From assembly GCA_023390395.1 (NCBI GenBank), contig JAEWCY010000018.1:25361-89360 (forward strand): 64,000 bases of DNA. Reading direction: 5' to 3'. This document shows, one piece after another, positions 16,201-23,357 of the stretch. The notes beneath the pieces were generated by a model, which ran no database searches, had not been told where the DNA came from, and saw only the letters and a list, made by a program, of their open reading frames with translations. This DNA comes from Pseudomonadota bacterium. GTDB taxonomy: Bacteria > Desulfobacterota > Desulfovibrionia > Desulfovibrionales > Desulfovibrionaceae. The position numbers and the translations under genes are program-made. How positions within the stretch are numbered: the first letter of the stretch is position 1; the number at the start of each line of letters is the position of its first letter.

Positions 16201-18662
16201 AATCCCAGGTGGCCGCCCTGGGCACGACCCAGCTGGCCGCCTTGAGCGCCACCCAGACGGCCGCCCTGACCACCACCGGCGTCCAGGGCCTGACGGCCAC
16301 GCAGCTGGCGGCCTTGAGCGACACCCAACTGCGCCAGCTGACCTCGACCCAGATCGGGGCACTGACCACCACGCAGTTCGCCGGACTTTCCGCCGGCCAG
16401 ATCGGGGCGCTTTCCACCACCCAGATCGGCGGCCTGACCCATACGGAGATCGAGGCCCTGACCACGACCCAGCTGGCGGCGCTGTCCGCGTCCCAGATCG
16501 GGGCGCTTTCGGCCACGCAGATGGGCTCCCTGACCAGCACCGGCCTGGCCGCCCTGACCACGACCCAGTTGGCGGCCCTTTCCGCCACACAGATCGCGGG
16601 CCTGTCCACCACGGCCGTAACCGGGCTTACCGCCACGGAATTCGCCGCCCTGACCACCAAGCAGCTCACGGCGCTCACCCCGACCCAGATCGGAGCGCTC
16701 ACCACCACCCAGACGGCGGCGCTCACGCGCACCCAGCTCGGCCTTTTGACCGTGACGGAGATCGGCGGCCTGACCGAGACGCAGATCGCGACCATGTCCG
16801 TGGACCAGCTCGAGGCCATGAGCAAGACGCAGATCGGCGCGCTGTCGACGGGCGCGGTGCGGGGCCTGACCGCCACGCAGCTGGACTCCCTTTCCACCAC
16901 CCAGCTCGGGGCCCTGACGGCCACGGAAATGGCGGCCATGACCACCACGCAGATCCAGTCGCTGTCCGCCACGCGCCTGGGCGAGTTGACGGCCACCCAG
17001 TTCGCGGGGCTCACCGCCACCCAGGTCGGCGCGCTGACCGCCACACAGACGGCGTCGCTTTCCGCCACGCGCCTGGCCGCCCTGACCGCCACCCAGGTGG
17101 CCGGCCTCACGTCCACCCAGGTGGCCGGCCTGACCACCACCCAGTTGGCGGCGATGACCACCACGCAGATCGCCCATCTGGCGACCACGGCCGTGACCGG
17201 GTTGACCGCCACGGAATTCGCCGCCCTGACCTCCCGGCAGTTCGCGGCCCTGACCGCCGCCCAGATCGCCGCCCTGACCGCCACGCAAGTCGCGGACATG
17301 ACCACGGCCCAAGTGGCGGCACTTTCCACCACGCAAATGGCCGGCCTGACCTCCACGCAGGTGGCCGGGCTGACCGCCGCCCAACTGGCGACCCTTTCCA
17401 CCACGCAGGTGGCCGCCCTTTCCACCACAGGCGTGGCCGGACTCTCGGCCAGCCAGATCACGAGCCTGGCCTCGACCCAGGTGGGGGCGCTGACCGCCGC
17501 CGAGATGGCCGCCCTGTCCACCACCGCCCTGTCGGGCCTCACGGCCGAGGACGTGGGCGCGCTGTCCACCACGCAGCTGGCCTCGCTGTCGGCCACGGGC
17601 ATGGGCGCGCTGTCCACGGCCGTCGTCGCCGCCCTGACGACCACCCAGCTCGGCGTGCTGACGGCCACGGAACTCGGCGGCCTGACCACCTCCCAGGCCG
17701 CGGCCCTGTCCGTCACCCAGCTCGACGCCCTGACCAGGACCCAGGTCGCGGAACTGTCCACCTCGGCCGTGTCCGGCCTGACCGCCGTCCAGGTCGCGTC
17801 CCTGACCACCACGCAGCTGGCGGGCATGACCGCCACGCAGATCGGGGCGCTTTCCGCTTCGGCCATCTCGGGCATGACGACCACGGAACTGGCCAGCCTG
17901 ACCACCACCCAGTTCAAGAGCCTGTCGGCCACGGGCGTGGCCGGACTGACCGCGACGCAGCTGGCCAGCCTGACCACGTCGCAGATCCAGCTGTTGACCA
18001 CCACGACCGTCAGCGGCCTGACGGCGGCCCAGGTGGCGGCCCTGAGCCGGTCCCAGTTCGAGACGCTGACCTCCACGCAGCTCGCGGCCCTGTCCTCGGA
18101 CGGCATCAGGGGCCTGACCGAGACGCAGATCGAGAGCATGACCCTGACCCAGCTCTCCGGCCTGACCTCGTCCCAGATCGGCGCCCTCACCACCACCGAG
18201 ATCGCCGAGCTGTCCACCACCCAGATCGCGGCGCTCACCGCCACGCAGATCGTGGGCCTCGACCGCCTCCAGCTCAGGTCCTTGAGCGTCGAGCAGTTCG
18301 GCGCGCTCTCGGCCACCCAGGTCGCCGCCCTCACGGAAACCCAGGTGGCGAGCCTTTCCGGCACGGAACTGCGGGCCATGACCACCACCCAGTTCGCCGC
18401 CCTGACCCCCACCCAGTTCGCCGCCCTGACCCCCAGCCAGTACGACCTGTTCACCACGACGCAACTGGCCAACATCGCGGCGACCCAATGGTCGCAAGTG
18501 ACCACCACGACCATCGCGGCCCTGTCCGAAACAGCCATCGACGGTCTGTCCACAACGGACATGGAATGCCTCAACGCCACGCAGATCGGCGCGTTTACAA
18601 CGACGCAATTGGCCAGTATGACCACGGAGCAGCTCAACGCCCTGGCCGCCGCGCTGGCCTGA
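10218..18662 (+). CDS. Giant octapeptide-repeat protein, 2,814 aa
   Basis: After six residues (MTVPTI) the protein is 351 consecutive octapeptides of the type [AG]-[AG]-L-[ST]-x-[ST]-Q-[ILV], to the last residue. The length, 6 + 351 x 8, means no net indel has broken the register. Ser/Thr at position 4 and Gln at position 7 look like an N-capping box, so each unit may be a short helical turn in a long solenoid; this is inference. There is no Sec signal, membrane helix, Cys-rich or RTX region, and only one Cys in the N-terminal part. Annotation pipelines might label such proteins hemagglutinin- or heme-utilization-like, with no functional basis visible here. AAGGAGC precedes the start, with a sigma-54-type promoter upstream and an OGT-type glycosyltransferase next door. 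Ser/Thr are so abundant that it is an obvious glycosylation substrate. Confidence 0.9.
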   Translation: MTVPTIDAYTPDAIAALTTTQLKGLGATGFSSLVAAQVAALSATQLAALTTSQAAALTVDQIVSFSAAQFSALTKTQIAVFTPDEIASLSLTQLAGLTAGDITELTTTQVSQLTATQLAALTTTQLQGMTSTQVRALSDSQVAALSTTQFSSLTATQLKGLNTTCVAALSTDQLAAMTTTQLSSLAATQIRALSEDQVGQLTTTQLASFTATEIGALSTGQVQRLSTEQLAALSTTQVKSINTFSFAGLTATQIQSLSTTQIAALSAVQLKSLDGGQVSALSTTQIAALSGTQLSSLSTTGIDALSAEQLAALSTTQIASVGVTFISNLNQTQTASLSAEQFQSLTTTQIRGLTSTDVSELNMTDLALLTETQIAAFTSSQAKGLTEDQIAALSTTQVAALTATASTPLVETQIAALSAAQLAVLTTTALRGLSAGEIGTLTATQLAALSTTQMAALTITQIKGITADQIPLLSTSQIRALATTQVAALTATAASALTGDQLDAMTTSQIASLSGASVSGLSLAQFSVLDAAQIAALTTTQLKSLTSTDVAELSLTELACLSQTQISALTSTAVAGLTEDQIGVLSTTQIRGLSTAAVAGLADTQIAAMSAAQVAALTTSQLQRLSSNAVSGLTVTQFAALTTTEVASLTATQIKGLTATQAAALSTAQLSALTAAQVSALTSTAVDALSATQLAGMTTTQLRGLTSSNLGELTTTQLAGLSTAQIAALTPAQIRGLSATDLGELPLTVVQALTATQIASLTAAGASGLTEEQLAGLSDTQIKALTATALSGLADTQLSALSATQLGKLSPTAISGLTSTQIANLTETQLAALQTTQISALTKTQLGNLTDDQLAALSATQLARLTTTQMAALSSGAVDGLTETQLAALTVTQLRALSGTSVSALTSTQMAALSATQIAALTSTQLSGLTEDDVRELSLTELALLTSTQISGLTATALSGLTTEQIAALSPTQISGLTRTQTAALDTEQIEALSATQVAGLTATALGGLASTAAAALSAAQLAGLTAAQIAGLGTSGLSGLTDTQIAGLTSTQLSGLTATQFAALSDTAAAALTATQLSAMTTTQLRGLTATDVSALSATQMGALSATQLAALTATQIKGLTSTDISELTLTELAALTSSQIAAMTATALEGLSPTQAAALSTTQLKGLSSNIVAGLADTQLAALSADQISALTTTALRGLAGSQLDGLTVTQLAALSDKQMAALTATALGSLTATQAAALTTTQLRALTASQVAGLSSTAVAALSTTQLAALTTAQVQGIDSQGVSALTATQIAAMSTSQIKALTTTQIAGLTSTDVAELTTTQFAALTAAQFAALTASAVAGLTTEQMALLTTTQVRGLTATAVGALSETQLGTLSETQIGALSATALSGLTATEAAALTQTQLAALSRTQIAALPEAAVAALSATQLADLSTSQLGALTADQLGALSTRQLTTLDATQLAALSTTALAGLDAAQIGSLTTTQLADLSTSQVAALSAAAVAGLTTTQVAALSPSQLAAMNATEIRALSDSQIAALSTTQIQSLTITQLRAMTATQIGDLTTTQIDALTTAQLAGMTATGMASLTSTQVASLDASQIAALSTTQIAALTTTAVAGLTDTAIAALSTRQVAAMTSDQVAALSTGQIGALTASQWAALTTTEIAGLTDTQLAALTNTQLAALSASQIAALSPTAIDGLTTTAMASLSVTQIAALSVTDLAVLGSTQMAALTTTQLAALTATQIGALSETAVSGLTATELTALTTDQFAALTSTQIGALTETQLAGLSTTRMAALTLTQISGLESTQIAALSADQLAALSADQLAALSVAGVDGFDATAMRGLTTTQIAALNATQMASLNETQLAALSATQLAALSATQLRAMTSTGIAALTESQVAALSATQISALTATQMGALTTGQVQALSETQLAALTTTQVAALSTTAVAGLTTTELAMLTTRQLAALTATQFGALSVTQLGALTTAQIGVLTTTEISGLTESQVAALGTTQLAALSATQTAALTTTGVQGLTATQLAALSDTQLRQLTSTQIGALTTTQFAGLSAGQIGALSTTQIGGLTHTEIEALTTTQLAALSASQIGALSATQMGSLTSTGLAALTTTQLAALSATQIAGLSTTAVTGLTATEFAALTTKQLTALTPTQIGALTTTQTAALTRTQLGLLTVTEIGGLTETQIATMSVDQLEAMSKTQIGALSTGAVRGLTATQLDSLSTTQLGALTATEMAAMTTTQIQSLSATRLGELTATQFAGLTATQVGALTATQTASLSATRLAALTATQVAGLTSTQVAGLTTTQLAAMTTTQIAHLATTAVTGLTATEFAALTSRQFAALTAAQIAALTATQVADMTTAQVAALSTTQMAGLTSTQVAGLTAAQLATLSTTQVAALSTTGVAGLSASQITSLASTQVGALTAAEMAALSTTALSGLTAEDVGALSTTQLASLSATGMGALSTAVVAALTTTQLGVLTATELGGLTTSQAAALSVTQLDALTRTQVAELSTSAVSGLTAVQVASLTTTQLAGMTATQIGALSASAISGMTTTELASLTTTQFKSLSATGVAGLTATQLASLTTSQIQLLTTTTVSGLTAAQVAALSRSQFETLTSTQLAALSSDGIRGLTETQIESMTLTQLSGLTSSQIGALTTTEIAELSTTQIAALTATQIVGLDRLQLRSLSVEQFGALSATQVAALTETQVASLSGTELRAMTTTQFAALTPTQFAALTPSQYDLFTTTQLANIAATQWSQVTTTTIAALSETAIDGLSTTDMECLNATQIGAFTTTQLASMTTEQLNALAAALA
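11268..17796 (+). repeat. 576-bp higher-order repeat (24 octads)
   Basis: Rare variant octads recur exactly 576 bp apart. The GLTSTDV-type unit followed by (S/A)EL(S/T)LTEL begins at 11268, 11844, 12420, 12996, 13572 and 14148. In the second half, units of the TAV-(S/A/T)GLTATE type begin at 15468, 16044, 16620, 17196 and, weaker, 17772. The second series is offset by 7 octads from the first, a position where the first series also shows xAV/xAL-(A/S)GLADTQ. The 192-residue frame is therefore continuous across the gene. A degenerate copy at 10692 (KGLNTTCV) extends it leftward. Confidence 0.85.
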
Positions 18663-18766
18663 TGCACGGGCGAAGCATGCTTTATTCCGGCGACTGACGG
18701 CCGGTCGCGTCCCAGGCGGCCGGCCCCGCAATCCTGACGCAACACGAGGAGGGCACGCCAACCGCC

Positions 18767-20782
18767 ATGGCCACCGACATTCTTTCCCCGGCCCTGATCG
18801 CCTCCATGGTGGGGCACCTGAGCGTGTCCGACCTCATCCGGACCACCGAGACCTTCAAGCAGAGCGGCCAGCTCGCCTCCATCGAGGCGGCCTACGCGGC
18901 CTGGGTCGCGGCCAATCCCAACGACCCGCTGCTCTATGCCGTGCTCTTCAACTACTCCATCGCGCTCACGGACACGGGCAAGCTCGAGACGGCCAAGGAG
19001 TGCCTGGAGCGGGCCATCGCGCTCAACGCGGACTTCATGCCGGCCTACATCAACCTCGGCCGCATCCTCGAACGCCTGGGCAAGATCGGCCTGGCCATCA
19101 TCCAGTGGTCGGCCGGGCTGACCCGGATGGCGGCGGTAAGCGGCCAGGCGGTCATGCACAAGACCACGGCGCTCAACCAGAGCGCCCGGGCCCTGGAGGC
19201 CGTGAGCCAGGACGAGGCGGCCGAGAAGATGCTGCGCGAAAGCCTGGAGCTCGACCGGGACCAGCGCGAGGTGGTGCAGCACCTGGTGGCCCTGCGCCAG
19301 CGGCAGTGCGAATGGCCGGTGCTTCTGCCCAGCGAACGCGTGTCCCGGGAAACGCTTTTTACGGACATGTCGCCCCTTTCCGCCGCGGCCCTGGCCGACG
19401 ACCCCCTCATGCAGCTGGCCCTGGCCGACCGCTACAACCGCCGCGACGTGGGCTCGCCCCAGGGCGCCCTGACCGAATGGCCGGCGGCCATGGCCCACAC
19501 CGGGCCGCTTCGCCTGGGCTACCTGTCCTCGGACCTGCGCGAGCACGCCGTGGGCTACCTCATGACCGAGGTCCTCGGGCTCCACGATCGGGACAAGGTC
19601 GAGGTCCACGCCTACTACTGCGGCATCCCGACCGACGACGCCCTGCACCGGCATTTCAAGGAGACCTCCGACCGCTTCACCGTGATCACGGACCTCGACG
19701 ACGCCGCGGCCGCCCGGCGCATGGCCGACGACGGCATCCAGATCCTGGTCGACCTCAACGGCTACACCCGGGACGCGCGCCTGAAGCTCGTGGCCCTGCG
19801 CCCGGCCCCGGTCATCGTCAACTGGCTGGGCTACCCCGGCACCATGGCCAGCCCCTACCACCACTACCTCGTCGCCGACGACTGGATCATCCCCGAGGAG
19901 AACGAGATCTACTTCTCGGAAAAGGTGGTGCGCCTGCCCTGCTACCAGCCGAGCAACCGCGACCGCGTCGTCTCCCCGACCCGGCCCACCCGGGCCGAGG
20001 CCGGACTGCCCGAGGACGGCGTGGTCTACTGCTGCTTCAACGGCAGCCACAAGATCCACCGCCACACCTTCGACCGCTGGCTGACCATCCTGGCCCGCGT
20101 GCCCCAGAGCGTGCTGTGGCTCCTCGGCGGCCCCGAGGCCACGATGGGCCGCCTGCGGGACTACGCCGCCGCGCGCGGCATCGCTCCCGAGCGGCTGGTC
20201 TTCGCGGACAAGGCGGCCAACCCGGCCCACCTGGCCCGCTATCCCCTGGCCGACCTGTTCTTGGACACCACGCCCTACGGCGCGCACACCACGGCCTCGG
20301 ACGCGTTGTGGGCCGGGGTGCCGGTGCTGACCGCCTCGGGGCGCTCCTTCGCCTCGCGGGTGTGCGGCAGCCTGGTGCGCGCGGCCGGGCTGCCCGAGCT
20401 CGTGTGCGCCACGCCCGAGGAATACGTGGAACGGGCCGTGGCCCTGGGAAGCGACCGCGACGCCCTGGCCGCCCTGCGGGCGCGCCTGGCGGACGGGCGG
20501 GCGGAGTGCGCGCTTTTCGACATGCCGGGGCTCGTGCGCGGACTGGAAGGGCTTTACGCCGCCATGTGGCGCGACTGCCTTGAGGGCCGGCTCCCCCGGC
20601 CGGACTTGGCCAACCTCGACGTCTACCTGGAGACGGCCGGCCAGGTGGACCACGAAGCCATGGAGGTCCAGGGCGTCGCCGACTACCGGGGCTGGTGGAC
20701 AGACCAGCTCGCCCGGCGGCACCGTCTGCGCCCCATCCCCCGCGACGCCCGCCTGGTCTCGGACCCCCTGGTCTTCCCCTAG
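18767..20782 (+). CDS. SPINDLY/OGT-type O-linked glycosyltransferase (GT41)
   Basis: A 671-residue enzyme. Residues 1-230 carry TPR-like helices (ANPNDPLLYAVLFNYSIAL, GKLETAKECLERAIALN). The rest is a GT41 catalytic region with family landmarks in order: YLSSDLREHAVGYLM with the usual histidine, LVDLNGYT, NWLGYPGTM, LPCYQPSNR, FNGSHKIHRHTFDRW, PQSVLWLLGG, and the nucleotide-sugar binding DTTPYGAHTTASDALW followed by GVPVLT. GT41 enzymes transfer GlcNAc or another sugar to Ser/Thr of cytoplasmic proteins. It starts 104 bp after the giant Ser/Thr-rich repeat gene with no evident terminator between, so that protein is the probable acceptor. GAGGAGG lies rather far (about 14 nt) from the ATG. Confidence 0.9.
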   Translation: MATDILSPALIASMVGHLSVSDLIRTTETFKQSGQLASIEAAYAAWVAANPNDPLLYAVLFNYSIALTDTGKLETAKECLERAIALNADFMPAYINLGRILERLGKIGLAIIQWSAGLTRMAAVSGQAVMHKTTALNQSARALEAVSQDEAAEKMLRESLELDRDQREVVQHLVALRQRQCEWPVLLPSERVSRETLFTDMSPLSAAALADDPLMQLALADRYNRRDVGSPQGALTEWPAAMAHTGPLRLGYLSSDLREHAVGYLMTEVLGLHDRDKVEVHAYYCGIPTDDALHRHFKETSDRFTVITDLDDAAAARRMADDGIQILVDLNGYTRDARLKLVALRPAPVIVNWLGYPGTMASPYHHYLVADDWIIPEENEIYFSEKVVRLPCYQPSNRDRVVSPTRPTRAEAGLPEDGVVYCCFNGSHKIHRHTFDRWLTILARVPQSVLWLLGGPEATMGRLRDYAAARGIAPERLVFADKAANPAHLARYPLADLFLDTTPYGAHTTASDALWAGVPVLTASGRSFASRVCGSLVRAAGLPELVCATPEEYVERAVALGSDRDALAALRARLADGRAECALFDMPGLVRGLEGLYAAMWRDCLEGRLPRPDLANLDVYLETAGQVDHEAMEVQGVADYRGWWTDQLARRHRLRPIPRDARLVSDPLVFP

Positions 20783-20848
20783 GCCCGGCCGGCCCGCATC
20801 TCCCGACCGGAGGAACGCATTCCGGTCTGGACGGCGGCAAGGCCGAAG

Positions 20849-22828
20849 ATGTATGCAGCGGCATGCGAACCCCGCCCGGGGCGACGGCCTGCTTGGGGCC
20901 GGCCCCGGCGGCGGCGGACCGCTGGACCGCCTGCATCGCGCCAAACCGCCAATGCGCCCGGCTATTCGGGCCCCTGTTGTTTCGAGGGGATCACTCCTAC
21001 GGGCATCTTGGCGAACAGCCGAGAGGATGTTTTGCTGTCATCTGGCCGGGACGATACGAAGAACGAAACGCACGAAGCCTCCGCCGTCGACCGCAACGGG
21101 TTGCGCTGGTGCTTGGCGCTGCTTTTTTCTGCCGCGATTTCCTTTTTCCTGTATCACAAGGATCATTTCATCAGCGCCCAATATGCCGCGCTGCTCTCCC
21201 TGTTGCTGGTCGTCGTCTCCTACGGATTCGCGACGCGCCAAGGCGACGACGCCCCCTATTTCCGGTGCGGCACGGTCGGCGTCCTCCTGGCCCTGGTCCT
21301 GACCTGCCTGCCCCTGGCCGGCTACACCTGGAGCATGGCCGACGACTACGTCATCCCCATGATGCTCGGCCCCTCCGGCCGCATGGGGCTCGGGGACCTG
21401 GCCAGACGCCTGGCCAGCACGGAATCGCTGTCCGTGATCTTCGACAACGCCTCCGGCCGGTTCCAGCCGGTGTTCGTGCTCATGTACGCTCTGGACGCCT
21501 TCTTCTTCGGCGATTCCATCACGGCCTGGTACGTCTGGTACGGCTGCCTGTTCCTGGCGTCCGCGGCGCTGCTGCTCCTGGCGCTGCGGCAATGCTTCGA
21601 CGGGATCACGGCGGTGCTGGCCGGGTGCGTGCTGCTCACCCAGCTCCAGTGGCACTGGCTTTTCCGGGACACCGGCGTGGTGGAGGTCTACGGGCTGTTC
21701 GGCCTGGCCCTGGTCCTTTACCGCATCGCCCGCGACTTCGACCGGCCGAGCGTATCCCTCGGCTCCTACGCCCTGCTCGCCCTGGGCAACCTCGTCATGC
21801 TCGGGACCAAGGAGACGTTCGTCCTGGCCTGCGCCCTGCCCCTGGTCTTCCTCCTCGCCCGTTGCCGCCGGGGACCGGCCGGCCAACGGCGGCGCGCCCT
21901 CGTCTTTTTCGGCCTCATCCTGCTGTGCGACCTGTACGTCTTCCTCGGCATCTGGGCCGCCCTGTCCGTCACGGGCGCGGACGTCTACGGCCGGGAGGTC
22001 GGCGTGGCGAGCCTTTGCACGTCGCTCGGCGAGTACCTGAGCGCCCTCGGCGGCCTGATCCGCTGGCCGTGGTACGCGGCCGCCCTGGCCGCCCTGGTCG
22101 CCGTACGGCTCTTTCTCGGCCGGGAGCGGGAAAGCCGGACCGCCTTTCGGACCCGGACCCTCGGCTACGGCCTGGCGACGGCCTGGGTCTTCCTCTTCGG
22201 CCTGTCCCAGTACGTGTTCTACCACGGCGAAGTCGACAACCAGCACTACTCCCTGCCCTTTTCCGCCACGCCCGCCGTGCTGTGGCTGCTCGCCGGCCGG
22301 TACTTCCTGGAGACGACGGCCCTGGCCCCGGCCAGGACCGCGCGCACGGCCGCCGGCATGCTCGTCGGTTTCCTGTGCGCCTACGGCTTTTTGACCGCGC
22401 CCCTTTTCGCCAGGGACTTCATCCGCATCTTCGGCCAGTCCAACGCGGCCTACGTCGCCACCCTGGAGAAGATCGCCGCGGCCGTGTCCGGCGCGCCGGA
22501 CAGGCCGCTGGTCCTGGTCGTCGGCGACACGGACAACGACGAACTCGTCGTCAGCCCGGCCGTGTACCTGAAAAAGGTCCTGCGCATTCCCAACGCCATC
22601 TTCGTCAAGCAGGCCGCGGCCGAGACGCCGCTCATCCGCCGCCTGCGCGACGAGGGCTACGTCGATGTCCTGCTCCCCGGGGAACCGCCCAGCGGCGCGC
22701 CGGCCTTCCTGGTCGGCGTCATGGCCGTGCCCGAGGGCGAGTTCGGCAACCTGGGCCGGCTCCTGCCCGTGGAGGCGGGGCAGCCGCGGCTCAAGCTCTT
22801 TCCCGTCCTTTCGCGAAACATCTGGTAA
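20849..22828 (+). CDS. Polytopic membrane protein, possible GT-C glycosyltransferase
   Basis: Coordinates are the longest ATG frame (659 residues), but the first ~60 residues are Arg/Pro-rich and look non-coding. A TTG at 21032 with GAGAGG 5 nt upstream is the likelier start, giving about 598 residues. Roughly ten membrane segments follow, then a soluble C-terminal domain of about 120 residues (PLVLVVGDTDNDELVVSPAV). After the second or third helix, WSMADDYVIP places a DD-Y motif in an outer loop, like the acidic motif of lipid-linked sugar GT-C enzymes; that is suggestive only. It follows the OGT gene and may act in the same surface-glycan or glycoprotein system. I do not recognise the exact family. 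Confidence 0.65.
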   Translation: MYAAACEPRPGRRPAWGRPRRRRTAGPPASRQTANAPGYSGPCCFEGITPTGILANSREDVLLSSGRDDTKNETHEASAVDRNGLRWCLALLFSAAISFFLYHKDHFISAQYAALLSLLLVVVSYGFATRQGDDAPYFRCGTVGVLLALVLTCLPLAGYTWSMADDYVIPMMLGPSGRMGLGDLARRLASTESLSVIFDNASGRFQPVFVLMYALDAFFFGDSITAWYVWYGCLFLASAALLLLALRQCFDGITAVLAGCVLLTQLQWHWLFRDTGVVEVYGLFGLALVLYRIARDFDRPSVSLGSYALLALGNLVMLGTKETFVLACALPLVFLLARCRRGPAGQRRRALVFFGLILLCDLYVFLGIWAALSVTGADVYGREVGVASLCTSLGEYLSALGGLIRWPWYAAALAALVAVRLFLGRERESRTAFRTRTLGYGLATAWVFLFGLSQYVFYHGEVDNQHYSLPFSATPAVLWLLAGRYFLETTALAPARTARTAAGMLVGFLCAYGFLTAPLFARDFIRIFGQSNAAYVATLEKIAAAVSGAPDRPLVLVVGDTDNDELVVSPAVYLKKVLRIPNAIFVKQAAAETPLIRRLRDEGYVDVLLPGEPPSGAPAFLVGVMAVPEGEFGNLGRLLPVEAGQPRLKLFPVLSRNIW

Positions 22829-22913
22829 GCCGACGCCCCCGGGCCTTGCCCGGCCGGGAGAAAACGCGGCTCGCCGAGGCCCCGGACCTTGTCGCGCAGA
22901 TGGCGCAGCTCGG

Positions 22914-22942
22914 CGTAGTTGCGCCGCCGCGTCGCAACTACG
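22914..22942. other. Inverted repeat upstream of DUF134 gene
   Basis: CGTAGTTGCG (22914-22923) pairs perfectly with CGCAACTACG (22933-22942) across a 9-nt loop. A second perfect palindrome, TTTGCTC-TTTT-GAGCAAA, is at 22992-23009 just before the DUF134 start. The latter is well placed to be an autoregulatory operator; the former could instead terminate the membrane-protein transcript. Confidence 0.45.
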
Positions 22943-23022
22943 CATCGTGTTGAACTGCCTTTTTTCCTTGACGCCGGCGGCGGGGCTTTGTTTTGCTCTT
23001 TTGAGCAAACAGAGGATTCGCC

Positions 23023-23343
23023 ATGCCCCGCACGCGCCTGCGCCGTTTCGTGGCCGGCCTGCCCAAGGCCGCCTACTTCAAGCCCCTGGGCATCCCGCTG
23101 TGGGCGCTTGACGAGGTGCGCCTGCCGGTCGAGGGCCTGGAGGCCCTGCGCCTGGCCGACCTGGAGGGGCTGACCGCCGAGGAGGCGGCTGGGCGCATGG
23201 GCGTGTCGCGCCACACCTTCGGCCGGGTGCTGGCCGAGGCCCGGGCCGCCGTGGCCGGGGCGCTGGTCGCCGGCGCGGCGCTTCGCATCGAGGGCGGCCA
23301 CTTCGAACTGGCCGGCGCGGAAGACGACGGGGAAAACCCGTAG
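23023..23343 (+). CDS. DUF134 (UPF0251) DNA-binding protein
   Basis: A 106-residue member of the DUF134/UPF0251 family. Its start, MPRTRLRRFV then PKAAYFKPLG, and its sigma-factor-like helix-turn-helix (LTAEEAAGRMGVSRHTFGRVL) are characteristic. The family is predicted to be DNA-binding and in sulfate reducers often sits next to NifX/NifB-type or metal-related genes. Here it is followed 14 nt later by a DUF364 gene, evidently one operon, and preceded by the palindrome at 22992-23009. RBS AGAGG. Target genes are unknown. Confidence 0.85.
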   Translation: MPRTRLRRFVAGLPKAAYFKPLGIPLWALDEVRLPVEGLEALRLADLEGLTAEEAAGRMGVSRHTFGRVLAEARAAVAGALVAGAALRIEGGHFELAGAEDDGENP

Positions 23344-23357
23344 CAAGGAGTGCAGCC

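Noticed and set aside
10218..18662. RTX toxin, ice-nucleation or hemagglutinin identity for the giant protein
   Set aside because: No GGxGxD nonapeptides, no TxT ice-binding ladders, no secretion signal or autotransporter domain; the octad consensus differs from each of these.
10241..20944. Very long open frames (up to 2,559 codons) opposite or out of frame with the giant repeat gene
   Set aside because: They exist because the repeated codons exclude stops in several frames. Their translations are Arg/Gly/Gln- or Val/Ala/Trp-rich nonsense with no motifs, while the plus-strand frame gives a perfect octad register.
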